A stretch of 64,000 nucleotides of DNA from Isoetes taiwanensis (GCA_021234155.1 JAJEKV010000003.1:27329166-27393165); one strand, 5' to 3'. Positions 9,966 to 22,418 are shown, numbered from the stretch's first letter. Program-made: numbers and translations. The notes: a model not told the origin generated them from the sequence alone.

Positions 9966-12461
9966 GCAAATTAAGGATAGCATATACAAATACAAATCAA
10001 TATGGCATCAAAACATGGAAGGAAGGAAAACCAAGATCGCTTTCCCACTTCCGTAGAATTGAAAGGGAAAAGAAGAAAACTTGATTCAAAAGCCTGCATG
10101 ACCCCAAATGGTGCATGCGCCTTGGGATCAGGCAGAAACGGTAGATAAAAGAAATCAAATTTCAACCTACCCTAGTTGAAGATGAAGATGCTCTGTCTGT
10201 AGAAGACGGCAAGAATGGTGAGACTAAAACAAAACAACTGTGGCAATCGTGGCAATCGTGGCATACATTCTTGTTGCCAGCTACAATCAGATAAGGAGAG
10301 TCGGAGAGGAGGAAGCGATTGGAAAAAATGAGCCCCAAATTCATATAATCGAAGATTCATGCCGGATTGGAAGGGTCGATATTAGAAAGGGGCAAAATTG
10401 AAACCCAAATCAAAGCTACGAAATTTTTTCCCGATTTTTGGCAAATCGGAATTATTTCCCGGCCCCCAAAACTCTTGAAACCTTAGGAAATCAAATCAAG
10501 GGAAAATTCCAAAAAGTTTTCGGAACCCCGGAAAAACCAAATTTAAACAATAGGATATGAGTTTTTGAAAGTGTATATCTTCTTTTTTAAAATGGTAAGG
10601 GGTTGGGAGATGTGCCTGGAACGCCGCATGTAACGCCGCATGCGGGTTCCCTCCCCCCCTGCGGCAGTATTTTGGCCGTCTGCGTCCGATTAGGCTGCGG
10701 ATTTGAAATCGAACTCTTCTGGATATGATCACTATCTCATTCCATCCTCCTTCCTTCTCCAGTGGCGCTATTCTGGCACTTGCTCGAAGATTTGGGTGCT
10801 GCCTTCTAGAATGTTTACTGCAGAAGAGATGCGGAGAGGAGGGAAGCGCCATTTTCAAGCAGCAAACATCATGGGCCGGCAATCTCCTCTGCCTTCCCAG
10901 ATTAAGAAAATGGAGTTTAAATCTTAAAATGTTTGGGGCTCTAAAGCGAGTTTTGGGATCGCCAGTTTGTGTCACAATCAGCTCTGTTTTTTTTCTCCTC
11001 TGCCTTCATTGGTGAAGCTTGAAGCTTAATTTTTTGGCTCGAAAGCAAGTTTTCAGATCATTTTTTAGCTTGAAGAGTATTGGCTATGGAAAAACATCTA
11101 GGTAAAGCATACGAAATAAAGGAATGCCATGTCGTTGTTTTTTAATATTTGGGGTTTTCATCATGTTTTCTTCTGGTAGTGTCAAAGCAGAGCGGACTCC
11201 TATTTGCGTGGTGAGCTTGAGCCTGAATTACGAATCAACAAGGTAAATCGTGAGGTTTTCAGCACGATTTTTGTTTTTCTTATTGTCTATTTTCCTTATT
11301 ATTTATCAGGGCAAAGAAATACCTTCAGTGATTGGGGAAGTCCTGGAGCGATTTTTGGCTTATCTTCAGCAATGCGGTGCAGGTTAATCCTCCTTACCCC
11401 GCTTTGATAGTTCTTATACCCAATCGAAGTAAAGCCTTAAATTTTCCTTGCTTGATATTTTTTTACACCCAATCCGGAAGTAAAGTCTGCTGGATTTGCA
11501 CTCTATGGCTTCAAGAAATGGGGCTTTTTAGCTTCTGTATTTTGTTCACTCCATTTTTATCTCCAAAAATGATATTCATGCAAAGAGAAGAGTTCATTCA
11601 CCGTAATCGGACTTTGGCCCTAATCGGACTTTGGCCTTCTGTTTTCTCCTGTTGAAGAAGGCGAGCAGCTTTAAAGTATACCTTGGCTTTTTTACGTTAG
11701 GGATTCATGTATTTGGACTATGGCATTGCCTTATTCAAAGTGAGGTACATTCAAATTTCCGCTTGCTTAGATTAGATAAGGTCTTCGTGCATAGGGCTTT
11801 AGTTTTATTTATATAGATCCGTTAGAACTAAAGGAGGCATCGTACCAGATATAGGAGGGGACTATGAAAATAGAAGTTCTAATCTGCGGCTCTTATACGC
11901 AAGTCCATTTATGAGCATCTAAAGGTCTTAGACGGCGTTGACTTTAGATTATGCAGAGGACAGCGACTTAGAGGTGCTAGATGCTGTTGTTTTCCAAGCA
12001 ATCCGGCCCAGTAGAGATATGCTTAGTCTATTGGCCTCAGTTTCAGTCCTTTTTTGCCTCAAATCTGGTAGCTTTTGGTTGTTTTAACGTGGCGCCATAG
12101 CTAGGGTTGAAGCGTTTTTGCAAGGCCAAGGTGACACTTTTTCTATTCTTCTGCATTGACCCATCTATACTAAAATGTCATTCACTTCTTATTCATCTCA
12201 ATTTCTTAGTTTGATTTAATTTTCCATGGATGTTAGTATAATTGTCTATTGGAAACTCAACATAATGTCTTCTTGCAGTATCTAATATTCCTCACCTGTT
12301 ACAGGAGGTTTAGGGTCTACTGCAATGTCCAGTTCTTTAAGGTACATTCATATGTACATGGTAAGTTGAATGTCTGTCTTCCTTTGCATTATAGATCTGC
12401 CTACATTTTCGAATTATTTCTATAGCAAGCTATCTTCAAACATTGATGACAAAGACTGCTA
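9966..12461. other. Unassigned sequence with GC-rich patch
   Basis: No protein family recognised. A GC-rich patch at about 10610-10700 includes ACGCCGCATG twice and stands out from the AT-rich surroundings. Together with the CT-rich stretch after it, it could be a captured promoter or 5' UTR, but nothing downstream supports a gene. A 9-bp repeat (GGCAATCGT) lies near 10242-10259. Confidence 0.35.
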
Positions 12462-12723
12462 GCAGACCCTTTGGGTCTATGAATCACCTACCCCTTGAAT
12501 CTATAAATGATTTACTCTGCATAGATATCTCTGCAGAGGTGTGTCTTACAGCTGCAGAGGTGTGTCTTACAGTTGGTTGTTTTTTCTTACACCTAACTCT
12601 TTGAGCAGACCCTTTGGGTCTATGAATCACCTATCCCTTGCATCTATAAATGATTTACTCTGCATAGATATCTCAAGAGAGGTGTGTCTTACAGTTGGTT
12701 GTTTTTTCTTACACCTAACTCTT
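12462..12723. repeat. Tandem duplication, 143 bp period
   Basis: Units 12462-12604 and 12605-12723 both start GCAGACCCTTTGGGTCTATG and end TTCTTACACCTAACTCTT. Unit 1 carries an extra internal duplication of the GCAGAGGTGTGTCTTACA motif. Confidence 0.9.
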
Positions 12724-15559
12724 CAATCATGCAAGGAATGAACATCAACATTGATCTGCTTGCAAACGTCTGTTGCAAATGCAGCAAGTCCAATTTTGTT
12801 GCTTAAATATTTATTTGAAATATGCCTGATATAATGGATCTCCCTTTTCATAGCAGAATATTTGGATGCCTTTTGGATAAATGTAGCAAGGAAACCATTC
12901 GCCACTACACCAAATTGGAAGCTGATTGAAAAGAGGTTAGCTAGAACTGACTTTTAATTTCGGATGCTAGAATGAATTCAAGTTGATATAACCATGCATA
13001 TGGCCATAATCCAGCTAAATCTTCACGCAATGACTAAACCTTATGCAACAACTGATTGGAACTGTGGGTTTGGCTACTGAGTTTTCGTGGAACACGTGCT
13101 ATATGAGACAAAGGTAAGCCTTCTTAGTATGAGTGAAGTTTAGACAGTCCTGCTATAGAGTTTATTGAAAAGCTATGTACCTCACATGAGGCAAGCAAGG
13201 TTTGTTATATTGCCAAATTAGAAATACAAGAGGTATGAAATATTTTTCTCATTTCCCTCCCTTCGCTTTATGTATTTAAATTATGGCTAGCTAAAGTAAT
13301 AGCCTACTTCAGCTGCGTGCCCCACATTTTTCTTAAAATCTGCCTCAGGTCTTTCAGCTACAGTCATTTACATCTTATGTGTTTATGACATTTTTGCACA
13401 TCTTTTGACTGCAGCAATAATCTGTTTGGTTCCTCTTCTTTTGGCATATCTGTTATTTCACTTCTCATTCTTAGTGCATAATGAGAATCTTCTTTTTGTC
13501 TATATTATCAAGTAGGAATCAATAATACTTTTGCGGCATCTGATGCCTGTAATGACTATTGTAACTATGGGGTTCTCATTTGTCACTCCACATTACATAG
13601 TGGGGAGCTTTTTGCTTATACTTCTGGGTGGAAACTTGGCATTTTTATCGAAAGAGGCTATTCCAATAATCCTACATAGGTGATCCATTTCCTCTCTTGC
13701 TGCTGAAAGGTTCTGGTTGAGCATGTATTCATTTCGGAGATAAGGGCATGAACAATAACTCTTGCTGGCATGGGGAAAGAAGTTGTCAACATAATTGTGA
13801 ATTCAATACATCATCACATAACTTGAAATAGAATATTTGAGCCCTTGACAATTCAAGATAGCAGGCTTATCAATTCAAATTGTCGAATGGTAAGGGTTTG
13901 TGTTTTTTCTATAACCATGTGATTGTAAGCAATAACCTATCAATTCCAGCTGGATTTTTAAAATCTTGAAAAACACGGGTTTGTAACATGGTATACTCAA
14001 TATTCAATGACCATGCTATTTTGAGTTGACTGTTGTCAGGGTTTTAATATTGATGTATAGCAATTACACTGCGCTTGACACATCCTCAACATGATGCTAT
14101 CTAAGAAGTAATCCCTCTTTTTTTATTCTTCTACGAAAAACTCTAAAATAATTGACGTAGCATCTATACATGCTAAGGTGTTTATTTTAGAAATTATTTA
14201 AAGAGTTTTTAGTTCCTTTATGTTGGTGGTCATTGAAATGTCTGAAGTGATAGGATGCAGATGATTTTGTTACAGGCATTCAATTAAGACTGATCAATTC
14301 AATATTGAATTATTAAAGCTTTTTACTCATTTTCTCTCTTGCCTTGACAGTTTTGGATGAATAAGAAAAGTGTACCATAAGACAAACGAGGATGTCTCCA
14401 TTATGGACCTTGGTTACAATACCATTTCTAACTCCCAACATCTAATCCAACTCAATTAACTATTTGAAGACTTATCTTGCCCCTTTCTCTTGGGCCCTCC
14501 TTGACCCCACCTTGACAAACAATTTTGGGCCTTTGGCCCATGATTGAAATTAGTCTTCTCCTTGATTAAATTCAAATGTTTCTAGACTACATATGTAGGG
14601 CAGGCATGTATCTTCGCGCACACTTGATATTCAAATACAAAATGGGACATATCATGGCTTATTGATATACATTACCACCAAAAACTCACCATCGATAATA
14701 ATTGTAATTAAGATTATTACTAGAAATGTGTGTAGACAAATAAGAAATATTAAGAAATGTTGTTGATTTCTTCCTCTTTGTAATAATGGTTGAGGAGACA
14801 TGTCTTATCTTGGTTTTCCATCTTGGTTAGGGTTAAGGTTTAGGATTTACATGTTTAGAATATATTATATATATTAGAATCCTAAAATATTGAGAGGATG
14901 AAACATGCAACTCATAAATGACCAAGCAATGGAACATAACAACCATGGTAACACACCACCGTGGATGTCTTTGTATATGGAGTCACCATTAAGCAATAAA
15001 CGTATAGATTCCAAACTTGAAAATGATTTCAAAGGATTGAGGATAGGTATACTACATCATTGCAAATAAAAAATACACGATTTCCATCAAACCCATAGAA
15101 ATAAGTCTTGACAATTTATACAATATAACTCCTCAACCACACATACATATCACAAATGCCTAAACCCTAAACCTAAGTTTTGAGATTGTTTGTTTTGTGA
15201 ATCATTTTACTCAATGAAATTTCCACGAAAGGGATACCATAAAGGAAATAGTAATCAATCACATCAACTCTCATAATCATCAATGGTTGTCAATGCTTGA
15301 AGTGGATGACCACTTTCTTTTCACATTTTGGCATTGCCATGCACCCGCAATCTACGTATTGTATCTACACAAAACTAAAGTGTATTATTAGTACACCCGA
15401 AAGAACTACCATTGTTAGCACCTACTAACAACCTAAACTCTATGCACTCTATTCTACCTATGCATCAAACTACAATCCACACTACCCATCCCATTTTACC
15501 CTCAATATTCCACCCTCAATATTCCATGATATCTACATTTCCACGCGGCCACGACTAAT
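12724..15559. other. Unassigned AT-rich sequence up to Helitron 3' end
   Basis: No gene recognised and stops are frequent. If the Helitron ending at 15588 has its 5' end in the window, ATCTATACTAAAATG at about 12164 is the best-looking TC start (A before TCTATACT), but this is a guess. Confidence 0.35.
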
Positions 15560-15588
15560 GCCCGGCATCGCCGGGCACACGTTTCTAG
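15560..15588 (+). mobile_element. Helitron-type 3' terminus (plus strand)
   Basis: Hairpin GCCCGGC ATC GCCGGGC (15560-15576), 8 nt ACACGTTT, CTAG (15585-15588), then T. Subterminal ACACGTTT is shared with the array units at 47.8-64 kb, so the families are close. The element body lies to the left. Confidence 0.75.
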
Positions 15589-15646
15589 TGTTTAATGGAC
15601 ATGGATGCAGTTCTGAAAAGTGTTATTGGAACTCTGTCAATTCTAC

Positions 15647-15677
15647 AAATATGTTTAAACATTATAAATTAAATGCA
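15647..15677 (+). repeat. 31-bp direct repeat, copy 1
   Basis: An exact 31-bp match to 16305-16335, centred on the palindrome ATGTTTAAACAT. Confidence 0.9.
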
Positions 15678-17020
15678 TAGGAAACGTTTAAACATCTAAA
15701 AAACGTATAAATTTGCTGCATTTCTTTCTATTGCTTCTGCCTGTTTCTATTCCAAAATGTAAAATCCTTATTCTAACTTCACCCTTCTGGATAACAGTGT
15801 TTTGCACTATGGAATAATTTGTTATGATCCATTTGCTTTGTCAAAAGTTGCCACCATGCCTAAAGTTCCTGCTACAAAAGCTGTTGCAATCCAATACCAA
15901 TTCCTGGAGGCACCACTGTCGTGGAACTAGCTTGGCTGCATCAACATCATGATTTTATATGGAGACTTATTTGTATTGCCGAATTGTTGTTTACCTAGTT
16001 GGAGAAGTAAAAGGCACTTCACGGCAAAATGGATCCATGGATCTATGGTTCTTCATGCATTTCTATTAGCTCATGCACTAAGGATCAAAATTTGATGCCA
16101 GACTTAGCCATTCCAGAGAAGCAATCTCTATTTCTTCTAATAAATTCAGTTGATAATTTGATGCAAAAATCTCTATTTCTTTTGTAATTGTTATGGATTC
16201 ATTGATCTTTGTCTTGTGAATTTTGCTTTCTCATTCTTGCCATTTCCGTAGCTCAGACATAGATTCTGAAGATACTTTTCTTGATCTTATTATCCTATCT
16301 ATATAAATATGTTTAAACATTATAAATTAAATGCAGCAGACAATGACAAGCATCAACCTAGCTCAATTATAAGATATATACACTTCTTATGAGATAAAGA
16401 CTACAAACTCGATTCTCACGACTAAAGCGTCTAGTGAAGCTATGCACATGTATGATACTAGATATTGCAAAGGATTTAGCTGAGACACAGTGCAAATTAG
16501 TAATGACATTGCAAAGGATTTACCTGGTACACAATGCTGATCGGATGAGGTAGCAAGCAGCAGCAATAGAATGACAATATTGATATGAATGCGAGGCCTC
16601 TTATTTGTTTTTTTTTTTGTTGACATCCGGCCTCAGATACTACCGATGAAGCTACTCCAAATGTTCTGTTCATGACAGTGGCTCTATCTTGCACAGAGCA
16701 GTAGACCGCCATTTTTTGAAACAGAACCAAGGCTACCTAACAGGTACCGTACCCATACCTACGTGGCATAACTAGGTTGGGTGCTAAATTCTAAGCCTAT
16801 AGGTTCGGAAAATATCCAAGGTTGCAATTTTTAAATACAACCTCCTCTAATGTTTGTTCGCATCTTGGTTCCTGCCGTGGTCCCAAATATACGCAGTAAG
16901 TAGGGAACGATAAACTCCTTGTATACGTAAAGATTGCTTGGGATATTCTGGCTTATAAGCCAGTAGCATGCTGCCACATGGCATGTATTCTTTTCCGGAA
17001 TGTCATGTGTGGTTACATTC
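15678..17020. other. Unassigned sequence
   Basis: Holds the second 31-bp repeat copy at 16305-16335. No gene recognised; minus-strand ORFs at 16387-16730 have no family motif. Confidence 0.5.
16305..16335 (+). repeat. 31-bp direct repeat, copy 2
   Basis: Exact match to 15647-15677, 658 bp away. Confidence 0.9.
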
Positions 17021-17170
17021 TAGATTTTGTACTTAACATTCTATACTTTTACTTGCATTCTAGATTTTGTACTTAACATTCTATACTTTTACTTGCATTC
17101 TGTGAAATGTGCTGCATTCTGAGCTTTTACTTGCATTCTGGAATTTTTACTTGCATTCTAATCGTTTTTC
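17021..17170. repeat. Tandem repeat, 40-bp units and shorter derivatives
   Basis: Two exact 40-bp units (17021-17060 and 17061-17100) are followed by decayed copies of the TTACTTGCATTCT part. Confidence 0.9.
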
Positions 17171-18163
17171 TTGCATTTTCCTAATTTACTGGCGATGGCG
17201 AAGGAGTTGAAACTTGGTGAGACCAAAGCTTCAGCAACAGATTCCTTTCAAAAAAGATTTAGACAAAGTAGTTTCTCTGTGCCTTGCCAAAACTGCACAA
17301 GAAAAATGGCTACTGTTGTTTTTAAAACTGTGCAGTTCACAAATCGTCTTTGGGAAGGCCTCTACACAAGCAAATACAAGGGCTCCTGTCAAAACAAGAT
17401 CTGCTAGAAAAGGATCTGCGACCAAAATAACTGCAAGAAAATGATCTGCGACCAAAGCAAGATCTGCAAAAGCTTCAATAGATTGATAACAAAGCACACA
17501 AATGCAAATCCAGCAAGAAGTGACACCACAAATGCAGCATAATAGCCGCTTCATCTCCATTTTTACAACTCAAAAGATTGTCCACAAGAACATATATATG
17601 CAAGCGGAGATTCAACAAGAACCAGCAAGAAAAAGAACATATAGGAACTTTAGATTTAGGAAAAAAATATGATACATGAAGCCTACAGCAAAAACTTGTT
17701 ATTCTTCTGCAAAGATCAAGGAGCAAAAACAGGAATACGAACAATGACAGACATAACATCGGTCGACCATCCAAGAACGTAGACCGGAGCATCGTCATGA
17801 AGCCCTGAGAAGAGGGACTGCCGAGAGAGGAGAAATTCCTATTACAAAGTTCCAATAAAACAAGATTTGCTATTGCGAACTGTCGGCACCACTATTTGGC
17901 AAAACATTTGATCGCTAAAAGTACATCCACTATTCCGGTTATCCTTTGACAGGTTAAAGGCAAGTTTCTTGGAAGTCCGCATCCTTCAAAAAATTTAAAC
18001 TGAAGCGAAAGCACGTCCACTACGGACATCGTTGTAGCAGAGGCTCATCTGAAAGGAATTGTGGATGACGATCTGAAACTAAATTGTATCTAAGGCAGGA
18101 CCTAAACTTTACCTGCCAAAATTTCTTGGACAGAACTCCAATACTACTAGTATTATATATATA
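17171..18163. other. Unassigned sequence
   Basis: Several short overlapping ORFs at 17171-17860, none with a recognisable motif. CAAGATCTGC-type short repeats occur near 17395-17470. Confidence 0.45.
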
Positions 18164-18191
18164 CTAGAAAAAGTGCCCAGCGTTGCTGGGC
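18164..18191 (-). mobile_element. Helitron-type 3' terminus (minus strand)
   Basis: Read on the minus strand: hairpin GCCCAGC AAC GCTGGGC (18175-18191), 7 nt ACTTTTT, CTAG (18164-18167), then T. The element body lies to the right. The stem is identical to that of the + strand terminus at 22391-22407. Confidence 0.7.
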
Positions 18192-19680
18192 TTTTCGTAT
18201 GCCATAAAATGTTCGGAATTTTATTACAAAAGTTGATTATGTGAGGGCAAGAATTTTCTTCTTGAATAATTATGAGTTGCATATAGGTTGTATCTTAATA
18301 AATATGATGGAGCCCAGTGCTCTTAGGCTTTACCAGTTTTTTGTCAAGAAATGGGAAAATAGAAGTTATAATGTATTTGATAATACAGTTGTGAAAAATA
18401 TCATGTAAGTAGAGCAAAGTAATGCGCGTCTAGCATTGTTTTGTAGCAAAGAATTAATGTCTTCTACTGTATGTGGTTATATAAACCTTAAATTTTAGTA
18501 GATTGTTTTTATGATACTTACTATCTTATTTAGGGGAGAGGTGCATTTTCCTGAAAAAGATGAAGTTGCAAGGGTTTACTTATATTGGAGGGGGTGGTGA
18601 AGCACGTCGAAGGAAACTGAAGAATGCAAAAATGTGGTTTTGACTCCAATACATTTTTTTGGAACTATATTTTTATTTTCTATCCGTCTTGGTAAAAAAA
18701 ACAAACAAATACTAAAATTATATAAATAATTCTTCTCATTGCATACATTTGGTGTCATTTTTTAAATAAGACTCCATAATTGTTTTTTTTAGGACATTGC
18801 CAACCCCAATATAAAGATAACATTGGGGTATGGTTCTTGGTTTTGAGAAGTTGTAAGGGACGGGTAGGGTTGCCCCGGTGTTCGCAAGATTTTGGTTTGT
18901 AGATGTGCATCTGCCATTGTGAGGCATAAGAAGCATATGTAATATAAGCATCCATGAAGTTGTAGAGATGTGTATAAAGTTGTTGATCGTACTTTTGTTG
19001 AGAGAGGGAGTTGTAGGAATTTAAATGCTGTCTTATTCATGTTGGCACAATGTTGAAATAGAAGTCACGAGTATTGTTGGAGTGTGCGAAGGAGTTGATA
19101 GAATTTCAGGATGATGCGTTTAGTTGTTGGCTTTGTTAATTGTAAATGGACATATATCTTGACTTCAAAACATAATTCTATATTAAGAAAAATGTACCTT
19201 GTTAAGACACTCTCATAGCGCAAATGGATTTAATGAAGTTCCTTTTTTTGAAAAAAAAAAAGATTTAGCTTACATAACAATAATTCTGTAAAGCATTCAG
19301 CATAGCATAAGGCAAAAGATATGTGTCTTGTACACATTACAAAAGGAATGCCCAATGTTTTGGATATCTAAAGCTATCGTGTAACCATGAAATCATAACT
19401 AATCTTATATTATAATGTTATTGTGTAAGTGTTGGACCCAGCCCTAGATCCAAAGGCTGAGATTTAGGGTTTGAGACTTAATGGTTGAGATTTGATCGAA
19501 GAAGAGGGCACCGAAGAAGAGGGCATCGATTTGCCCAATTCTTGCAGAGCCGGATCTTGCTCCTCCTGTTTGCTGGCCGAACATCAGTTCCAAGTCTCTG
19601 CTCTGCCCTTGCCTCCACGCTACTGATTTCCGTGTCTTGATCTTGGCTTGGAAGGTTCAGGCCTCTCGCCAGGGTTATTT
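18192..19680. other. Unassigned sequence inside Helitron-bounded segment
   Basis: No gene recognised. Minus-strand ORFs at 18736-19040 overlap each other in different frames and carry no motif. Confidence 0.45.
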
Positions 19681-19800
19681 TACCTTGGCATGGCCAAGCT
19701 CATCACTCAAGAAAGTGGTAGTGTTACTACACAGATAAAGGGAACACCTGGTTATCTTGCATCGAACTATTTTCTTGCTTACGGAGTTTTCAGCACTGCA
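19681..19800 (+). pseudogene. Receptor-like kinase fragment (activation segment)
   Basis: About 40 codons match the kinase activation segment of plant receptor-like kinases: LGMAKLI (from the DFG-containing GLAKLL-type motif, with the Asp-Phe lost), then TTQIKGTPGYLA (GTxGYLAPE, here ASNYF) and YGVFS. By family this segment follows the catalytic loop of a Ser/Thr kinase. No ATP-binding lobe, HRD loop or receptor domain is nearby, and the frame soon becomes unrelated sequence. It sits between two outward-facing Helitron ends together with a PPR fragment, which fits gene-fragment capture. Confidence 0.6.
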
Positions 19801-20196
19801 TGCCAATTTCTTCAAGGGCAACTGGTTCGTCCATTTGCAACAGAGCTTTTAACCGCATATTTTTCTTCCCATCAAAGGGTTAGCTTTGCTTCGTGGCTCA
19901 GGGACATGCAGGCCAGTTCTATCGTATTTGCAGTGATTTTCCCAAGTTGAGGCTTTGATTACCACGGGTTTAACCTGAATCTTTGAGTGCAGACCAAGGA
20001 ATGTGATATAAGCTTTATGATCAGGAAAACCTTCTCCTTCTTGGCTTGCAAATGTTTCCTTGCAGGCTTTTGGCTTAGACCAACGGTCTGGACTTCGTCA
20101 CTCTGTGCCATAATAAAACAGAAGAAGTTGTTCTAGAGGTACGATTTTTTTTTTCAAAAGTTTCCACATTGACAGGAAAAGTAGGTATGCTGGCAA

Positions 20197-20470
20197 ATGG
20201 CTAAGAAAGGAAAATTAAGGGAAGCATTTTCTGTCTTTAAGATCATGGACCATAAAGATTCTAGGGAACATTTTGATGCTTGCATCTGTTTGCTGCAAAG
20301 CTGCATGATATTCGTAAAAGCAAAGCAGATTCATGCATATCTGAGCAAAATGATGTTTGAAACAAGCTCCTTTTTAGGGAATCAACATGTACATGAGATG
20401 CGGAAGTGTTAGTGATGCCGTTGGGGTATTTAACTGGATGGCTAAAGTTGATGTGTGTGCGCAGGCGATA
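20197..20470 (+). pseudogene. PPR protein fragment, frameshifted
   Basis: Two frames together read as consecutive pentatricopeptide repeats. Frame one (20197-20385) has GKLREAFSVFKIMD, then LLQSCMIFVKAKQIHAYLSK and FETSSFLGN. After a shift near 20385, frame two (20387 on) continues MYMRCGSVSDAVGVFNWMAK then VDV. This is the order of land-plant PLS/P-type PPR proteins, which bind organellar RNA. Flanking repeats are missing and the frame is broken, so it is a pseudogene fragment. The following open stretch (to 20629) is unrecognised. Confidence 0.65.
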
Positions 20471-20639
20471 ATGCAGCTGCATGAGGTATATAATGAAGCT
20501 CATCTCGATTTGGACATCTACGCTTTTGGCATTTCCATAATGCTAGATAAGAGCAGCAGTGGATGCTTTGAGCACAATTTGTGGCCTGCCATGGCCATCT
20601 ATGATGGAGCCTTCATTTCGAAAAACTGATGAAGTTGAT

Positions 20640-21930
20640 CTTTTAGATTGGTTGCAGGCCATGTTTGGTTTTCAGGTAATTTGCCCCTCACACTGATTTG
20701 GGATGCAGTCCATTTTATTACATATAAATTTCCATGTGATACTGCAGATAATGCTGCCAATCAAGGAGAACAACTTATCTTGCTTCTCACAAAAGTTTAT
20801 GTGCGAAAAGTTGGAATTTGCAACTCAGATGAAGAAATGCATATGCAGCCATGAGTATATTATGCAGTCTGTGTTAGCTGTTATTTGAAGCTTGCCTGTT
20901 GTGGGTATGAATTTTTAATTGTTGCATAGTCTCTCTCCTCTGATTTCAATTCTTGCTCTGCTAAATTCTTAAATTGGGTTCTTCCTTTTGCAGGGTGCTT
21001 GCCATGGAGCACCACTAATAAAGGCCTTGAAAACAGGGTGCCAATGGTGCTGAACCATCTCCAACGGTGCCACGTTTCAGCTAAAAATTGAGCACCACTT
21101 GGTGTAGGCACGCACAAGAGCATGACGCTGCAATTGGTAATTACATCAAACTGGAGCAGTTGAGCACTTACTCTAATCAAACAAAGGAGAAATAAAGTGA
21201 TTATGCAATAGCAACTTACAAAATAACAATAAATTCAAAAAGTCTCTCATATATTTTAAAAAATAATAATAACAACTTTCAAATTGTTTGTCTCATATAT
21301 TCAGGGGTAGGAAACTCTGCCCATGGGGCATTAGATTACCAAAAAGAAACAAGCCAAACCTTTCCATAATCATATAGGCTATGCCAAATGAAGACTATTT
21401 AGTTTCTCCCTTTGAGAAATTGTAAGTCACTTTAGCTGCACGTACATTGAGAATGATTTACTTTAATCTAAACCATACTTCACATAAACAAAAAAATTTC
21501 TTTATGGTTTTCCCTCTATATATCAAACATCCTTCCAAATTAGGTGAATTGCTATTTTTTGCATTCTATTGCAATGTTGCAAACACTATTGTGCATTGTT
21601 ATTGCATCCTACTAATGATCTTATAGAAACTTTGAAAAATGGAAAGCACCTAGCCTTAAAAGGGCAGTTCAAACAAAAAAACACGAGAAGGTAAGTAGAG
21701 ATACCTTCTAGCACATTCCTACAAATATTAGTAAGGACACGTTTCCGCTAAGAATATTAGTAGGGACACCTTCAAGGTATCATTTACATATTAGTAGGGA
21801 CATCTTGGTTGGGAGCGGCGTTGACTTATCATTTACAAGTTTCTAACTTATGCTTCAAAGAATGCTAGGCACCATAATTATAACATTATAATATAAGATG
21901 TGTTACTCCGTAGAGCTGGAGAACAGAGGA
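20640..21930. other. Unassigned sequence
   Basis: No gene recognised. Two ORFs of about 60-70 residues near 20650-20890 and one on the minus strand (20881-21180) lack motifs. A short phrase around TATTAGTAGGGACA recurs at 21747-21800. Confidence 0.45.
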
Positions 21931-21993
21931 AGAAACGCCAATTGAGATCGGTTAACCTAAGCCTGGACTGCGCCCTGCGCAGGCTCGGCTTTC

Positions 21994-22027
21994 GGGCCGT
22001 ATGTGGAACTTACACTTCATGCGGCTC
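21994..22027 (+). ncRNA. Group II intron domain V-like hairpin (possible organellar insert)
   Basis: A 34-nt stretch, the usual domain V length. Nine pairs close the outer stem (GGGCCGTAT with ATGCGGCTC), then an asymmetric bulge and a short inner stem. The flanks (about 21940-22130) are more GC-rich than the neighbourhood, as expected of plant mitochondrial intron DNA. The catalytic triad reads GGC instead of AGC and the loop is not GNRA, so it would be diverged. Alternative: chance hairpin. Confidence 0.35.
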
Positions 22028-22390
22028 TTCTCAAGATGGCTGGCGATATTGAATTGACCTTTCGTTCCACCTTAGCTTAGGGGGAAGCACCAGTATGAGC
22101 AGGTGTGGACGAAGCGAGGCCAAAAACCCAACTTCGCATTAACAAAAAGGTTACATTTGTATCATCGTTGTAAATGTATTGTTTACATCTAGGCGATTGT
22201 ACCCATTAACAATCATACCTTCAAAAAACAACTAGAGCAGTTCAATTTGCTAAGATCCTGCATTTAACATGCATGTAATAATGTCGTAACATGGTCATTG
22301 CAATGTTTTTTTTATCATTGCAATGTTTTCGTGATATATCACGTGTATCATCAACAGGTTGTATCATTAACATGCGACAAACTTATGCAT

Positions 22391-22418
22391 GCCCAGCAAC
22401 GCTGGGCACCCTAACTAG
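22391..22418 (+). mobile_element. Helitron-type 3' terminus (plus strand)
   Basis: Hairpin GCCCAGC AAC GCTGGGC (22391-22407), 7 nt ACCCTAA, CTAG (22415-22418), then T. The element body lies to the left. The last bases (ACC, TAA, CTAG) match the 6293 terminus better than the array termini. Confidence 0.75.

Noticed and set aside
10496-11015. Overlapping ORFs on both strands near the GC-rich patch
   Set aside because: Three frames overlap, none with a family motif or splice support.
14728-14735. ACTAGAAA at 14728 as another Helitron end
   Set aside because: No GC hairpin at the required distance on either strand.
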